In this document: piece after piece, positions 17,601-25,179 of the stretch
Numbering within the stretch: the stretch's first letter is position 1
Layout: the number at the start of each line of letters is the position of its first letter
Assembly (NCBI GenBank): GCA_964459995.1
Contig: CAYWOR010000001.1
Span: 186,001-250,000 of the forward strand
Direction of reading: 5' to 3'
Length of the DNA: 64,000 nucleotides
From: CAZSHG01 sp964459995
GTDB lineage: Bacteria > UBP14 > UBA6098
The notes under the pieces: generated by a model
Databases searched by the model: none
What the model was told of the DNA's origin: nothing
What the model saw: the letters and a program-made list of their open reading frames with translations, nothing else
Made by a program: the position numbers and the translations under genes

Positions 17601-18274
17601 AAGGCGGTAATTCCGATGGAAGATTCATCGATGCCACTGGGGTCGAGGATATCGACCGAGAAAATCGTGGTTGAGATGGGGACATCGACAGCGCCGTTGG
17701 CCGGCACCCAATTTGTGAATGTCGGCGGTGTAATGTCAGTGGTGTCTTCGAGGACGAAGCGGATTTTAATCCATTCCATCCAGCTTGCGGCTTTGATCCT
17801 CGTAACCGATGACATATCTACCGCTGTGCTCCAGTCCGGTTCAGAACCTACGAAAGCAACAGCGGCTTTGAAAGAACCATGTGCGGGCAGAGGCTCGCCG
17901 GTCCAATCGACCGTTACGCTATCGGGATACATTGTTCCGCCCCAGAAGACTGTCCAGATTATTGTATCCTGCGTGCTACTTCTGGCATCGACAGTAAGGG
18001 CGGTAATCGGCCACCCCGGATCGGTAATCGGGAAAAAGGCATAAAAACCGCTTGGTGGTGCCGGTGGAGCGGCGACATCGACAACGATTGTGTCGGTTCC
18101 AATTATGACGGAAGGATCGTATAGATCCGAACCGTAGATACTTGTTTTGATGGTGAGAGTTTTGACTGTATCCGGATTTCTATAAACGTCCAGATCGATA
18201 TTCCACTCCTGGGCGAGTCCGGTTGCGATCAGTCCGAGAACCGCAATAATAGCTAAGATATTGCACCTTCTCAT
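14618..18274 (-). CDS. large secreted protein with regulatory-like beta domains and C-terminal sorting domain
   Basis: A 1,218-residue exported protein. Signal peptide 1-21 (MRRCNILAIIAVLGLIATGL), then one copy of the same module found three times in its neighbour (VVDVAAPPAPPSGFYAFFPI, then DP and LTVDAR). Next come a Big_5-like domain (TFTNWVPANGAVDVP), three carboxypeptidase-regulatory-like domains that start VSGTVTLEGTS, GSISGTVSLDG and VSGVVSLEGTS, a divided Fn3-like region, a Rossmann/amidotransferase-like segment (NGGQMFIEGADAMQIL), and a FlgD-like sorting domain beginning FGNVPNPFN and ending RRMVLLK. The ATG follows GGAGGATTTA. Same domain order as the downstream paralog but independently terminated. 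Probably displayed on or released from the cell surface; the amidotransferase-like part lacks a recognisable catalytic Cys nucleophile elbow, so enzymatic activity is doubtful. Confidence 0.82.
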   Translation of the reverse strand: MRRCNILAIIAVLGLIATGLAQEWNIDLDVYRNPDTVKTLTIKTSIYGSDLYDPSVIIGTDTIVVDVAAPPAPPSGFYAFFPITDPGWPITALTVDARSSTQDTIIWTVFWGGTMYPDSVTVDWTGEPLPAHGSFKAAVAFVGSEPDWSTAVDMSSVTRIKAASWMEWIKIRFVLEDTTDITPPTFTNWVPANGAVDVPISTTIFSVDILDPSGIDESSIGITAFGITIPSMFITKTPITGGTRALVNTAALGVDLPACSTLAWQVTAEDMAGNLGIGNASFTTECEDTVFCVSGTVTLEGTSVYSNSVVFVGAYHDSTDAVGAYSVCGVPGGIYTVIAWHEGYMAETLYVTIANDTTLNFNLALLTGSISGTVSLDGMSDHSGAVVSDWVNDIETTTDALGNYTLDAVPLGPIDLHVTYPGYTPASTSFTLHGDTTGVDFYLFEIASTYNVSGVVSLEGTSDFSGTKVKMIGVGFADSIVTASTGSFSFDVEAGTYTFTASHAGYVTYNNPSLNVTSDLVLTPTLDTLDIPVVSLNPPANVQATNRPCYPEFIYVNWREPTLGDTLLLSHAGRGISCGENDPFIWYSPYGYPGGGYAMPFVAPTVDAMLTKVSIDLATLTPGTQTRIHIWAEHDSGGPGADMITPLTITFPTTVDFETREFVIDPPLHVGTDVFYVGWIDVGEYPNCIFVRQDYTTPDTLTWIYYARDSVWDWYGNSVNNADIDFVVEAYVTTTSGSRSSEITMPLNEALQHTKVRSTRDLQSYHNFVEREPLGIEEIERSTPRMRPMEDPVSFRLYRHTSAFSDTAVATLIAVLPDTIVGYIDTAITPGTNYYYGMVANYASGASPLSNIAVGYTNVSPAPNRILIIDWAGGETIEEGLGWAWDPTDSLYNLLLDLGVPASDITVTGEHDRLYVTELLDASDNPLFDLIIIEWNPLSYSGWLGPRPRVAEWHILRDYLYNGGQMFIEGADAMQILSSNGATAANNSYDSLFTIFGVHFYDMGIGSLEGNVRQLTGTTPLFSPGFTKDYSMGHISDYGVDEFEHRLGTGAFTVLTSQLTAPMPNASNGRGVWREHTGYDCKTLCTSTYLASIIDIPVGTTAGIAIQIFDAFGIVDNIDEKPFELPQEISLFGNVPNPFNAATAIEFKVEEYTNVELSIYDMLGKKVNTLVDESFKPGVQKIIWDGTNAEGRSVESGIYFYKLTTNTGSTTRRMVLLK

Positions 18275-18452
18275 TAAATCCTCCTTCTTTGAGTTATTTT
18301 TTAATCGATTAATACAACTTGTATATTGTTATGAATTTAATCCTTAATAAATGAATGTCAAGCCATAATTGTGTTATATTATTTCCGATGTAATACCCAG
18401 ATGCATAGGGGATGAAGCTTTCGGCAAAAAAATCGCACTCTTGCCCTTCCGC

Positions 18453-18481
18453 TTGACTTATGCCGTTAATGCGTATATTTT
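18453..18481 (+). promoter_or_regulatory. candidate promoter of the HD-purM-lnt operon
   Basis: TTGACT (18453-18458) is followed by TATTTT (18476-18481) at 17 bases, or alternatively TATATT (18474-18479) at 15 bases. It lies 23 bases before the start codon of the first gene. A TTGACA on the opposite strand near 18355-18360 may belong to the divergent gene, but no -10 box at proper spacing stands out. Confidence 0.5.
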
Positions 18482-18504
18482 GGTTAACGAACGAAAGGAA
18501 ACTC

Positions 18505-19170
18505 ATGACCGAAGTTACAGCAGACACCATCAGACACGACCCGGAAATAATCGATCTCGTCGAGATTGCAAATAGGAACCTCGAAGCCGCAGGCTATACT
18601 GACCACGGTTTCGGACATACAACAGTAGTCGCGAATCGGGCGAAACAGCTTCTTATTAAACTCGGAAAAGAACCGCGCACTGCGGAATTAGCCGCAATCG
18701 CCGCGCTTATGCACGATGTCGGCAACGCGGTCAACCGCCGAGGGCATGCGATGTTGGGTGCTATCCTCGCAAAGCCAATACTTATGCGCCTCGGCATGCC
18801 CATCCACGAGGTTCACGAGGTTATCGCCGCAATCGGAAACCACCACGAGGGCGAGGGTGATATGGTCTCGGATATTGCCGCGGGGCTTGTTCTCGCGGAT
18901 AAATCGGATGTTCGGGAATCGCGTGTGCGTGCATCCGGAGACATTATCGGCGATATTCACGATAGGGTGAATTTTGCCGCGAAAAAAAGCGAACTATACG
19001 TCGCCGAGGAGGGCGGAATTATCGGCATCGAGATCATTGTCGATCCGCAGGTGGCCACGGTGATGGAATATTTCGAGATTTTTCTTGCCAGAATGAATGC
19101 CTGCCAGCTTGCGGCTGTTCATTTCGGTGCAAAATTCGAACTTATCATCAATGGAGTAAAATTAGCATGA
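18505..19170 (+). CDS. HD-domain phosphohydrolase
   Basis: The 221-residue protein has the HD superfamily metal ligands in order: H-x-x-G-H in DHGFGHTTV (about residue 33), HDVGN in LMHDVGNAV, NHHEG, and a final D in LADKSDVRES. HD enzymes hydrolyse phosphate esters or phosphodiesters using bound divalent metal; the substrate is not predictable here. The C-terminal 60 residues form a small mixed domain (IIGIEIIVDPQVATVMEYFE). The ATG at 18505 after GAAAGGAAACTC is preferred to one 15 codons upstream that overlaps the promoter. Its stop overlaps purM (ATGA), so it heads a five-gene translationally coupled operon. Confidence 0.88.
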   Translation: MTEVTADTIRHDPEIIDLVEIANRNLEAAGYTDHGFGHTTVVANRAKQLLIKLGKEPRTAELAAIAALMHDVGNAVNRRGHAMLGAILAKPILMRLGMPIHEVHEVIAAIGNHHEGEGDMVSDIAAGLVLADKSDVRESRVRASGDIIGDIHDRVNFAAKKSELYVAEEGGIIGIEIIVDPQVATVMEYFEIFLARMNACQLAAVHFGAKFELIINGVKLA

Positions 19171-20207
19171 CGGGCGAGAATTATAAATCCGCAGGCGTTG
19201 ATTTGGACGCCGCAGTTGTCGCCACCAAAAAAATCGCCGCGCTTGCCAAATCGACATTCTCGGCAGATGTCGCGAGCGAGATAGGCGCTTTCGGCGGGAT
19301 TTACCGGTTTCCATCCGGTTCGGGAAGCCTCCTTTTGGCCTCCGCGGATGGTGTCGGCACGAAGCTTAAGGTTGCCTCCGCCGCTGGAATTTTTAACACT
19401 GTAGGCCAGGATTTGGTCAATCATTGTATCAACGACATCCTCACTCTCGGTGCAAAACCGCTTTTTTTCCTCGATTATATCGGCTACTCAGACCTCGGCC
19501 CGGAGGAAATTGCCTCGGTTGTCGAGGGGCTTAGCAAAGCCTGCGGTGAGAACGGGGTTTCCCTTATCGGCGGCGAAACCGCGCAGATGCCCGGAATATA
19601 CGGCTCCGGGGAATTCGATCTGGTCGGGTTCATAGTCGGAACTGCCGTTGAAGAAAGGCTGATTACAGGCTCTGCAATCTCCGCCGGAGACAAGCTAATC
19701 GCACTTGTCAGCAATGGCCTTCAGACAAACGGTTTTTCTCTCGCTCGCAAAGTTCTTCTCGATTCCGACGCATTTGCAATCGACGATAGGCCGGAGGAAC
19801 TTCACGGAACGAGTGTCGGCGAAGCGCTTCTTGCGATTCACCCATGCTATCTAAAACCTGTCGAAAGATTGATGGAATCTGTCCAAATCACCGGAATGGC
19901 GCATATAACCGGCGGCGGGCTTGCCGGCAATTTTTCGCGGATTCTTCCCGAAGACTGCGACGCTGTTTTCGATGTTTCTAAAATCCCCTCGCCGCCTATA
20001 TTCGAGCTGATTAGAAAACATGGCGATATACCATCACAGGAGATGTTCGACGTCTTCAACATGGGCGCGGGTTATGTTATCGCGGTGAAAGCTTCCGACG
20101 CGGAGCCTGCGATGGAGATTTTGCGCGAGATTCAGCAGAACGCCGTTGTGTTTGGCGGAATTACACATGGAAACCACAAGGTGATTTTGAAGGGGCTGGC
20201 CGATTGA
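19167..20207 (+). CDS. purM: phosphoribosylformylglycinamidine cyclo-ligase (AIR synthetase)
   Basis: The 346-residue enzyme closes the imidazole ring in purine synthesis, using ATP to make aminoimidazole ribotide. Hallmarks are YKSAGVDLDAA at the start, ASADGVGTKLKVA, the GGETAQMPGIY segment and HITGGGLAGNFSRILP, all at standard positions and with normal length. Cytoplasmic. No other pur gene is in the window; here it is joined by 4-base overlaps to an HD phosphohydrolase upstream and to lnt downstream, an arrangement with no obvious pathway logic. Confidence 0.97.
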   Translation: MTGENYKSAGVDLDAAVVATKKIAALAKSTFSADVASEIGAFGGIYRFPSGSGSLLLASADGVGTKLKVASAAGIFNTVGQDLVNHCINDILTLGAKPLFFLDYIGYSDLGPEEIASVVEGLSKACGENGVSLIGGETAQMPGIYGSGEFDLVGFIVGTAVEERLITGSAISAGDKLIALVSNGLQTNGFSLARKVLLDSDAFAIDDRPEELHGTSVGEALLAIHPCYLKPVERLMESVQITGMAHITGGGLAGNFSRILPEDCDAVFDVSKIPSPPIFELIRKHGDIPSQEMFDVFNMGAGYVIAVKASDAEPAMEILREIQQNAVVFGGITHGNHKVILKGLAD

Positions 20208-21685
20208 GAGCGCCGCGAGAGAGCATCGGCAGAAAAGACATAATCTACGCGATTATCGGCGGAGTTTTCTTTTCCGCATCGCAACCACCGCACCAAACGG
20301 CATTTTTAGCGTGGTTCTGCCTCGTTCCGCTTTTTCTTGCGATGAGCGGGAAATCCTATCGTGGAGCCTTTGCGCTTGGCTATCTTTGGGGGGTCACATC
20401 GAATCTCATCTCGCTCTATTGGATAGCGGTTCCGACGCTTCCGGGGATGATTGCGGCGATTATTATCGCATCGCTATATACGGCCCTTTTCGCGATGGCT
20501 TTTTCCTTCGTCGAGCGGCGGAACTACACTGTCGCGCTCGCCGTATCACCGGTTTTATGGGTTGGAATGGAGTTCCTTCGCGGGTTCGGCCAGCTCGGAT
20601 TTCCATGGATGGACCTCGGATATTCTCAGGGCATCTATCGTGTGATAATCCAAATTGCGGATTTGGTCGGGCATAGGGGGATAAGTTTTTGGCTCGTCTC
20701 GATCAATGCCCTTTTTGTGGCTTTTATTATAGCAAAAAAGCGCAGATGGATTTATCCGGTTTCTATTGCGGTGCTTTTCGCAATAGTCTTGATTTACGGG
20801 CTTTGGCGGCTTTCGCAACCACCTCCGCCCGAGACGATTAGAATCGCGCTTGTGCAAAGCAATATCACCGCAGAAGACAAGTGGGAAAAGGATTTCCGCC
20901 GGAAAAGCATCGACTATTACATCGAAATGGCGCGCGAAATCGACGAACCGATCGATCTCCTCGTCCTTTCGGAGACCGCCACCGCGCATTATCATCGCGA
21001 TAATCCCCATATTGTTGACAAACTCGCGGAACTTTCTATGCTTGTGAATGCGCCCATCCTCTCAGGCACGCTCGATTACGACCCCGCTGATCGCAGGCGG
21101 CTTTATTATAACTCCTCCGGGCTTTTCACAGCGGACGGTGTTCGGGGGGTTTACAACAAAATAAATCTTGTGCCGGGAAGCGAGCATGTCCCATTTCAGA
21201 ACTATTTTCCCGCACTTCGCAAACTCGATTTGGGCGGAAGCCATTTCGCGATGGGGGATTCTATCGTTGTTTTCGAGGTTGACGGCATGCGTTTTTCCGC
21301 GCCGATTTGTTATGAGATACTTTTTGGATGCACTGTTCGCCGATATGCCGCCGGTGGCGCGGATTTCATAACAAATATCACCAACGACGGCTGGTTTGGT
21401 GCAACTCCCGGGCCATATCAGCATGCCAATTTCACCCGTTTTCGCGCGGTCGAGAACCGGTTCGGGGTTGGAAGATCGGCGCAGACTGGAATCTCGCTTA
21501 TCTGCGACGAAACCGGAAGAATTACAAAACAGCTCGCACTTAACAGCAAAGGCATTCTTATCGGCGATGTGCCGGTTCGAACCCGCAAAACGCTTTTCAC
21601 AAAACTCGGCGATTGGATTGGATATGGCAGCTTTTTTGCTTCACCGCTGATTCTTATACTAACCGGACTATTATTGAAAAAGTGA
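20204..21685 (+). CDS. lnt: apolipoprotein N-acyltransferase
   Basis: The 493-residue integral membrane enzyme adds the third acyl chain to bacterial lipoproteins. It has an N-terminal block of six or so membrane segments and a periplasmic nitrilase domain with the catalytic triad E (LLVLSETATA), K (YNKINLVPGSEHVPF) and C (PICYEILFG). A final membrane segment ends the protein. Translation starts at TTG 20204, overlapping the purM stop in TTGA; no better in-frame start lies nearby. Its presence implies triacylated lipoproteins and a Gram-negative-type envelope. The window encodes at least two lipoproteins it could act on (25180 and 56503). Confidence 0.96.
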   Translation: MRAPRESIGRKDIIYAIIGGVFFSASQPPHQTAFLAWFCLVPLFLAMSGKSYRGAFALGYLWGVTSNLISLYWIAVPTLPGMIAAIIIASLYTALFAMAFSFVERRNYTVALAVSPVLWVGMEFLRGFGQLGFPWMDLGYSQGIYRVIIQIADLVGHRGISFWLVSINALFVAFIIAKKRRWIYPVSIAVLFAIVLIYGLWRLSQPPPPETIRIALVQSNITAEDKWEKDFRRKSIDYYIEMAREIDEPIDLLVLSETATAHYHRDNPHIVDKLAELSMLVNAPILSGTLDYDPADRRRLYYNSSGLFTADGVRGVYNKINLVPGSEHVPFQNYFPALRKLDLGGSHFAMGDSIVVFEVDGMRFSAPICYEILFGCTVRRYAAGGADFITNITNDGWFGATPGPYQHANFTRFRAVENRFGVGRSAQTGISLICDETGRITKQLALNSKGILIGDVPVRTRKTLFTKLGDWIGYGSFFASPLILILTGLLLKK

Positions 21686-23946
21686 AATACAAGCTTCTAA
21701 TCCTACTTTTTGCCGCAATCCTTTTCGCACAAGTCCCCGGAACATGGGAGACCTTCGGCGACGCCAACTTCGCGAACTGCATAGCAACGCACAACGGCGT
21801 GCTCTATGTCGGAAGTAAAGGCGGCATAATCGAATACCTCCCCGGAACGCCTGTCGAGGATTTGAAGGTGATGACAAATATTCACGGCCTCGGCGGACTG
21901 AATATCGTCGGGCTTCAGGAGCACGGCGAAAAGCTTTTCTATGCCGCTTCTAATGGCGCTATGGGCCGGCTCGACGGCGGGAAATGGTCGGTTTTTACCG
22001 ATCTTCTTCGCGATAATGTTGGAATAAACGACATTGCCGTTAGCGAAGAACATTTCTATGTGGCTACCTCGAAAGGAGTTAGCCAGATTAAGCCCCTTTC
22101 GGGAAATCTTGTCCTCGAGGTTTCACAGAATTACAATAAAATCAGCAGTTGGGACAGAAATTATCCCATTAACTCGATTACCGCCGACGATACTCTTCTT
22201 TGGGTCGGAAGTAACCTTGGGATCGCCCGTGGACGGCTTGGCGGCAATCTTTTCGTTCCGGAGGCATGGACGATTTTTTCCACCAATCGGCCGGTTTTGG
22301 ATGTTTTCGCGGACTCCGGCGGGATATGGTATATCCTCGAATATGAGCTTGGCTCTCTGAGCATCTTTTTCTTTGACGGCGAACGTGTAGATACACTCGA
22401 AGATTCTTTTATGCTCGGCAGGCGTTTGAACGGCTTTTTCTATTATAATGGAGAGCTTTACGCACACGGCCACGACGGCCTTTTCCGAAGAAGGGATACC
22501 GGAAGATTCACGCGGGTTCCTTTGGATGCCCATTGGGCGGTCCATGGCGGCGCGGCTTTGGGCGATTCGCTCTATGTTCCGCTCGAAATCGGTTTCGGCG
22601 TTTTGCGGCAGGACACGATTCGGCATATGAGCATAAACAGCCCATCCGGCGATGCTTTCAGAGGTGTCGCCTTCGCACCGAACGGCGATGTTGCTATTGT
22701 CAGCGGTGGGAGCGGCGTTTGCATATACAGCAATGGCACATGGGGAAACATCACGGCGAAGTATATGCCCACGATACCCTCAGATTCTGTCTATACGCAG
22801 GTTCGGAACAATTTGCATCATATAAATAAATGCGCCTACGACGCCAATGGCAATCTTTGGCTCGGAATGACCGGCGATGGTGTTTTCAGATACTCTCCCG
22901 ACGGCGTTTGGAAGATTTTCGACAAGACAAACAGCATTCTTGACGGCTATTCCGCCGGGCCGAATGCGCCACTTTGCTGGGGTCTCGATTACGACGAGGT
23001 CCGTGGTCTAATGTGGATTTCGAATTACGACAATCTTAGCGGGCTTGCAGTGGCGGCTTTCGAGCCTGAGGGCGATTTGACTTCGCCGATTGTGTCATAT
23101 TTCACCGGAACCGCGGCGATTCCAAACAATTATGTTATGTCGCTGACGGCACAGGGTGGCGATGTTTGGCTCGTTCTCCGTGATCAGGGTGTAACGCTCA
23201 TCGATCCGGGATACAACATATCCAGCCACTCGGACGACTATGTCCGCAATTATTCCGATGTGCTTCCCGGGGCTTCGGCGAATCAGGTAGCGGTTGATTC
23301 GGAGGGAATCGCATGGGTGGCGGTTTCCGGAGGGGTGGCCTCGATTAATACCAACTTAGGATTGGTTACAGAGCAGATTTTGCCGGAGAACCTTTCTACT
23401 TTCGTCAGCGGAATTACGGTCGATCCGGACGATAATATTTGGATTTGCACCGATGCCGGCGCTGGGGTTTTTCGCCGTGCGGACAGCACTTGGATAGCGA
23501 TTAGGTCGAATTTTGCGCAGGGGGTTTTAGATTACGAACGCACCGACCTCGCAACCGAATTGCTTTATGCTGTTGGCTACAACACATTGACCGGCGATGT
23601 TTGGTTCTGCGGCGAGAATGCGATAAGCGTTCTTCACGTTGGGACTGATTTTAGCGCTCAAGAAGACTTGTTTATTTACCCAAATCCGTTTATATGGGAC
23701 GGTTTTGCTGGCAATAATATTAGAATCGCGAAGATGCCGGCGGATGCCGAAGTTCACATCTACACATCCGATGGCTCGCTTGTGCGCACGATTTCCAGAA
23801 GCGAAAGGACATCGCTGGCTTTCGCTGAATGGGACGGCAGAAACGAGGCCGGAAAGCCCGTTTCGACAGGTGTTTACGTGGTCGTTGCCAGCAACGGCGA
23901 AACTGTCCTTCGCGGAAAAATCGCGCTTATCAGGGGCGATAAATGA
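21682..23946 (+). CDS. exported beta-propeller protein, PorZ-like, with C-terminal sorting domain
   Basis: A 754-residue protein from the GTG at 21682, which overlaps the lnt stop (GTGA) and begins exactly at a signal peptide (KYKLLILLFAAILFAQ). About 600 residues follow in short blades of the two-component-regulator propeller type (GVLYVGSKGGIIEY; LLWVGSNLGIARGRL; NLWLGMTGDGVFRYS; NIWICTDAGAGVFRR), enough for one or two seven-bladed propellers. The last ~85 residues (IYPNPFIWDG to GKIALIRGDK) form a FlgD-like/type-IX sorting domain. Two propellers plus such a domain is the layout of PorZ, a surface component of the type IX system in Bacteroidota. That identity is an inference; it could also be another propeller protein. 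No sensor-kinase domain follows. Confidence 0.78.
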   Translation: MKYKLLILLFAAILFAQVPGTWETFGDANFANCIATHNGVLYVGSKGGIIEYLPGTPVEDLKVMTNIHGLGGLNIVGLQEHGEKLFYAASNGAMGRLDGGKWSVFTDLLRDNVGINDIAVSEEHFYVATSKGVSQIKPLSGNLVLEVSQNYNKISSWDRNYPINSITADDTLLWVGSNLGIARGRLGGNLFVPEAWTIFSTNRPVLDVFADSGGIWYILEYELGSLSIFFFDGERVDTLEDSFMLGRRLNGFFYYNGELYAHGHDGLFRRRDTGRFTRVPLDAHWAVHGGAALGDSLYVPLEIGFGVLRQDTIRHMSINSPSGDAFRGVAFAPNGDVAIVSGGSGVCIYSNGTWGNITAKYMPTIPSDSVYTQVRNNLHHINKCAYDANGNLWLGMTGDGVFRYSPDGVWKIFDKTNSILDGYSAGPNAPLCWGLDYDEVRGLMWISNYDNLSGLAVAAFEPEGDLTSPIVSYFTGTAAIPNNYVMSLTAQGGDVWLVLRDQGVTLIDPGYNISSHSDDYVRNYSDVLPGASANQVAVDSEGIAWVAVSGGVASINTNLGLVTEQILPENLSTFVSGITVDPDDNIWICTDAGAGVFRRADSTWIAIRSNFAQGVLDYERTDLATELLYAVGYNTLTGDVWFCGENAISVLHVGTDFSAQEDLFIYPNPFIWDGFAGNNIRIAKMPADAEVHIYTSDGSLVRTISRSERTSLAFAEWDGRNEAGKPVSTGVYVVVASNGETVLRGKIALIRGDK

Positions 23947-24905
23947 AAATTATTGAATATGACAGCTCGATGGCCGGACTTTGGGACGATTTTATCGCAC
24001 AATCCAATAACGGCACACTTTTTCACACGCAAAGATTTCTCGGATATCATCCGAAGGGAAGATTTACGCACCACCATTTGATTTTCGAGGACAGAGGCAG
24101 GTGGGTTGGAGTTCTTCCATGCGCGGAACGTGATCGTGCGGGTAAAAGGGTTTTGGTGAGCCATCCGGGTGCGAGTTTCGGCGGAATCGCGCTTAGCAGA
24201 AAAGCGGGCGTGGAGGCAACCTCGAAGATGGTCGATCTTTGGATAGACTGGGCGAAACAGAACAATTTCGAGGGGGTCGAGTTTACCCGTGTGCCCCTTA
24301 TTTATCATGATTTACCGGAAGAACATCAGGATTTTGCGCTGATTCTTCACGGAGCGGGGTTCGTAAAACGCGAGCTTACCGCAGTTCTGAAAATTTTCCA
24401 CGACCCGGAGGAAAATTTCGCACTTTTTCGTCCGGAGGCGCGAACTTCGACACGCAAAGCGCAAAAAGCCGGAATCGAGATAACCTCCGATGGCGATATT
24501 CCCGGATTTTATGAGGTTCTCGAAGCCAATCTCTATGCACGCCATAATGTTAAGCCCACCCATTCACTGGAAGAGCTTCTCGATTTGAAATCGTGTTTTC
24601 CGGAGAGAATCCATCAGTTCAACGCCCTTCTGGGTAGCGAGATTCTTGCCGGGGTGACGCTTTGGGAGGTTAATCCCCGAGCGGTGATTGCATTTTATAT
24701 CAGCCACAGCAGGCGGCATCAGGAGTTCCGGCCTTTGAATCTTCTATTTTGGGAGATTTTCCGATGGGCTTCTTCTCGCGGTTTCGGCTGGTTCGATTTC
24801 GGAACATACACGTTGGATATGGACCCGAATTTTGGGCTTGCGAGGTTCAAGGAGAGTTTCGGCGCGAAAGGGATTTTCCGCGATACTCTTCGGCTGATTT
24901 TCTGA
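23943..24905 (+). CDS. FemAB-like GNAT acyltransferase
   Basis: The 320-residue protein has the double-GNAT layout of the FemAB/Acetyltransf_6 group. An N-terminal half starts IIEYDSSMAGLWDDFIAQS, with FHTQRFLGYHP and VGVLPCAERDR. A C-terminal half contains LLGSEILAGVTLWEV, VIAFYISHSR and the FDFGTYTLDMDPNFGLARFK signature typical of the family. Members transfer aminoacyl or acyl groups to cell-wall precursors, exopolysaccharides or other envelope molecules; the acceptor here is unknown. Cytoplasmic, no signal peptide. The ATG overlaps the preceding stop by 4 bases, so it closes the HD-purM-lnt operon. The link to lnt and a surface protein suggests an envelope role. Confidence 0.82.
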   Translation: MKIIEYDSSMAGLWDDFIAQSNNGTLFHTQRFLGYHPKGRFTHHHLIFEDRGRWVGVLPCAERDRAGKRVLVSHPGASFGGIALSRKAGVEATSKMVDLWIDWAKQNNFEGVEFTRVPLIYHDLPEEHQDFALILHGAGFVKRELTAVLKIFHDPEENFALFRPEARTSTRKAQKAGIEITSDGDIPGFYEVLEANLYARHNVKPTHSLEELLDLKSCFPERIHQFNALLGSEILAGVTLWEVNPRAVIAFYISHSRRHQEFRPLNLLFWEIFRWASSRGFGWFDFGTYTLDMDPNFGLARFKESFGAKGIFRDTLRLIF

Positions 24906-24932
24906 TTCATCCACATAATTTCCCCCAAACAA

Positions 24933-24962
24933 GCCGCCCTCCGCGCGGCCACGCCGATTTCT
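24933..24962 (+). terminator. weak terminator-like hairpin after the lnt operon
   Basis: GCCGC (24933-24937) pairs with GCGGC (24945-24949). A T-rich stretch (TTTCTTTTTCTT) comes only about 8 bases later, so termination here is uncertain. The rest of the 274-base gap is A/T-rich and contains the promoter of the giant gene. Confidence 0.35.
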
Positions 24963-25096
24963 TTTTCTTGAAATAGTTGTAAAAATCGAAAAAATAAATA
25001 CAATATATTAACATCGTGCTCGCATAGAGTCCGTGCCATTTCGGAGCGCTTCAACACGGACAACGCATTCAAATATTGATTAATTTGATTTAGTTC

Positions 25097-25128
25097 TTGA
25101 CAATTCACTTCAAGAGAATTAGTATAAT
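25097..25128 (+). promoter_or_regulatory. promoter of the giant-protein operon with a 20-base spacer and internal dyad
   Basis: Perfect consensus hexamers TTGACA (25097-25102) and TATAAT (25123-25128) are 20 bases apart, too long for normal sigma-70 use. The inverted repeat AATTC-N9-GAATT (25102-25120) fills the spacer. This geometry is typical of promoters activated by MerR-family regulators that twist the DNA. The predicted start near 25135 gives a leader of about 45 nt, with AAGGGG at 25167 as ribosome-binding site. Confidence 0.6.
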
Positions 25129-25179
25129 CATAAGATATATAGAGACTTTCGCATATCGACTTATTCAAGGGGTTCAATT

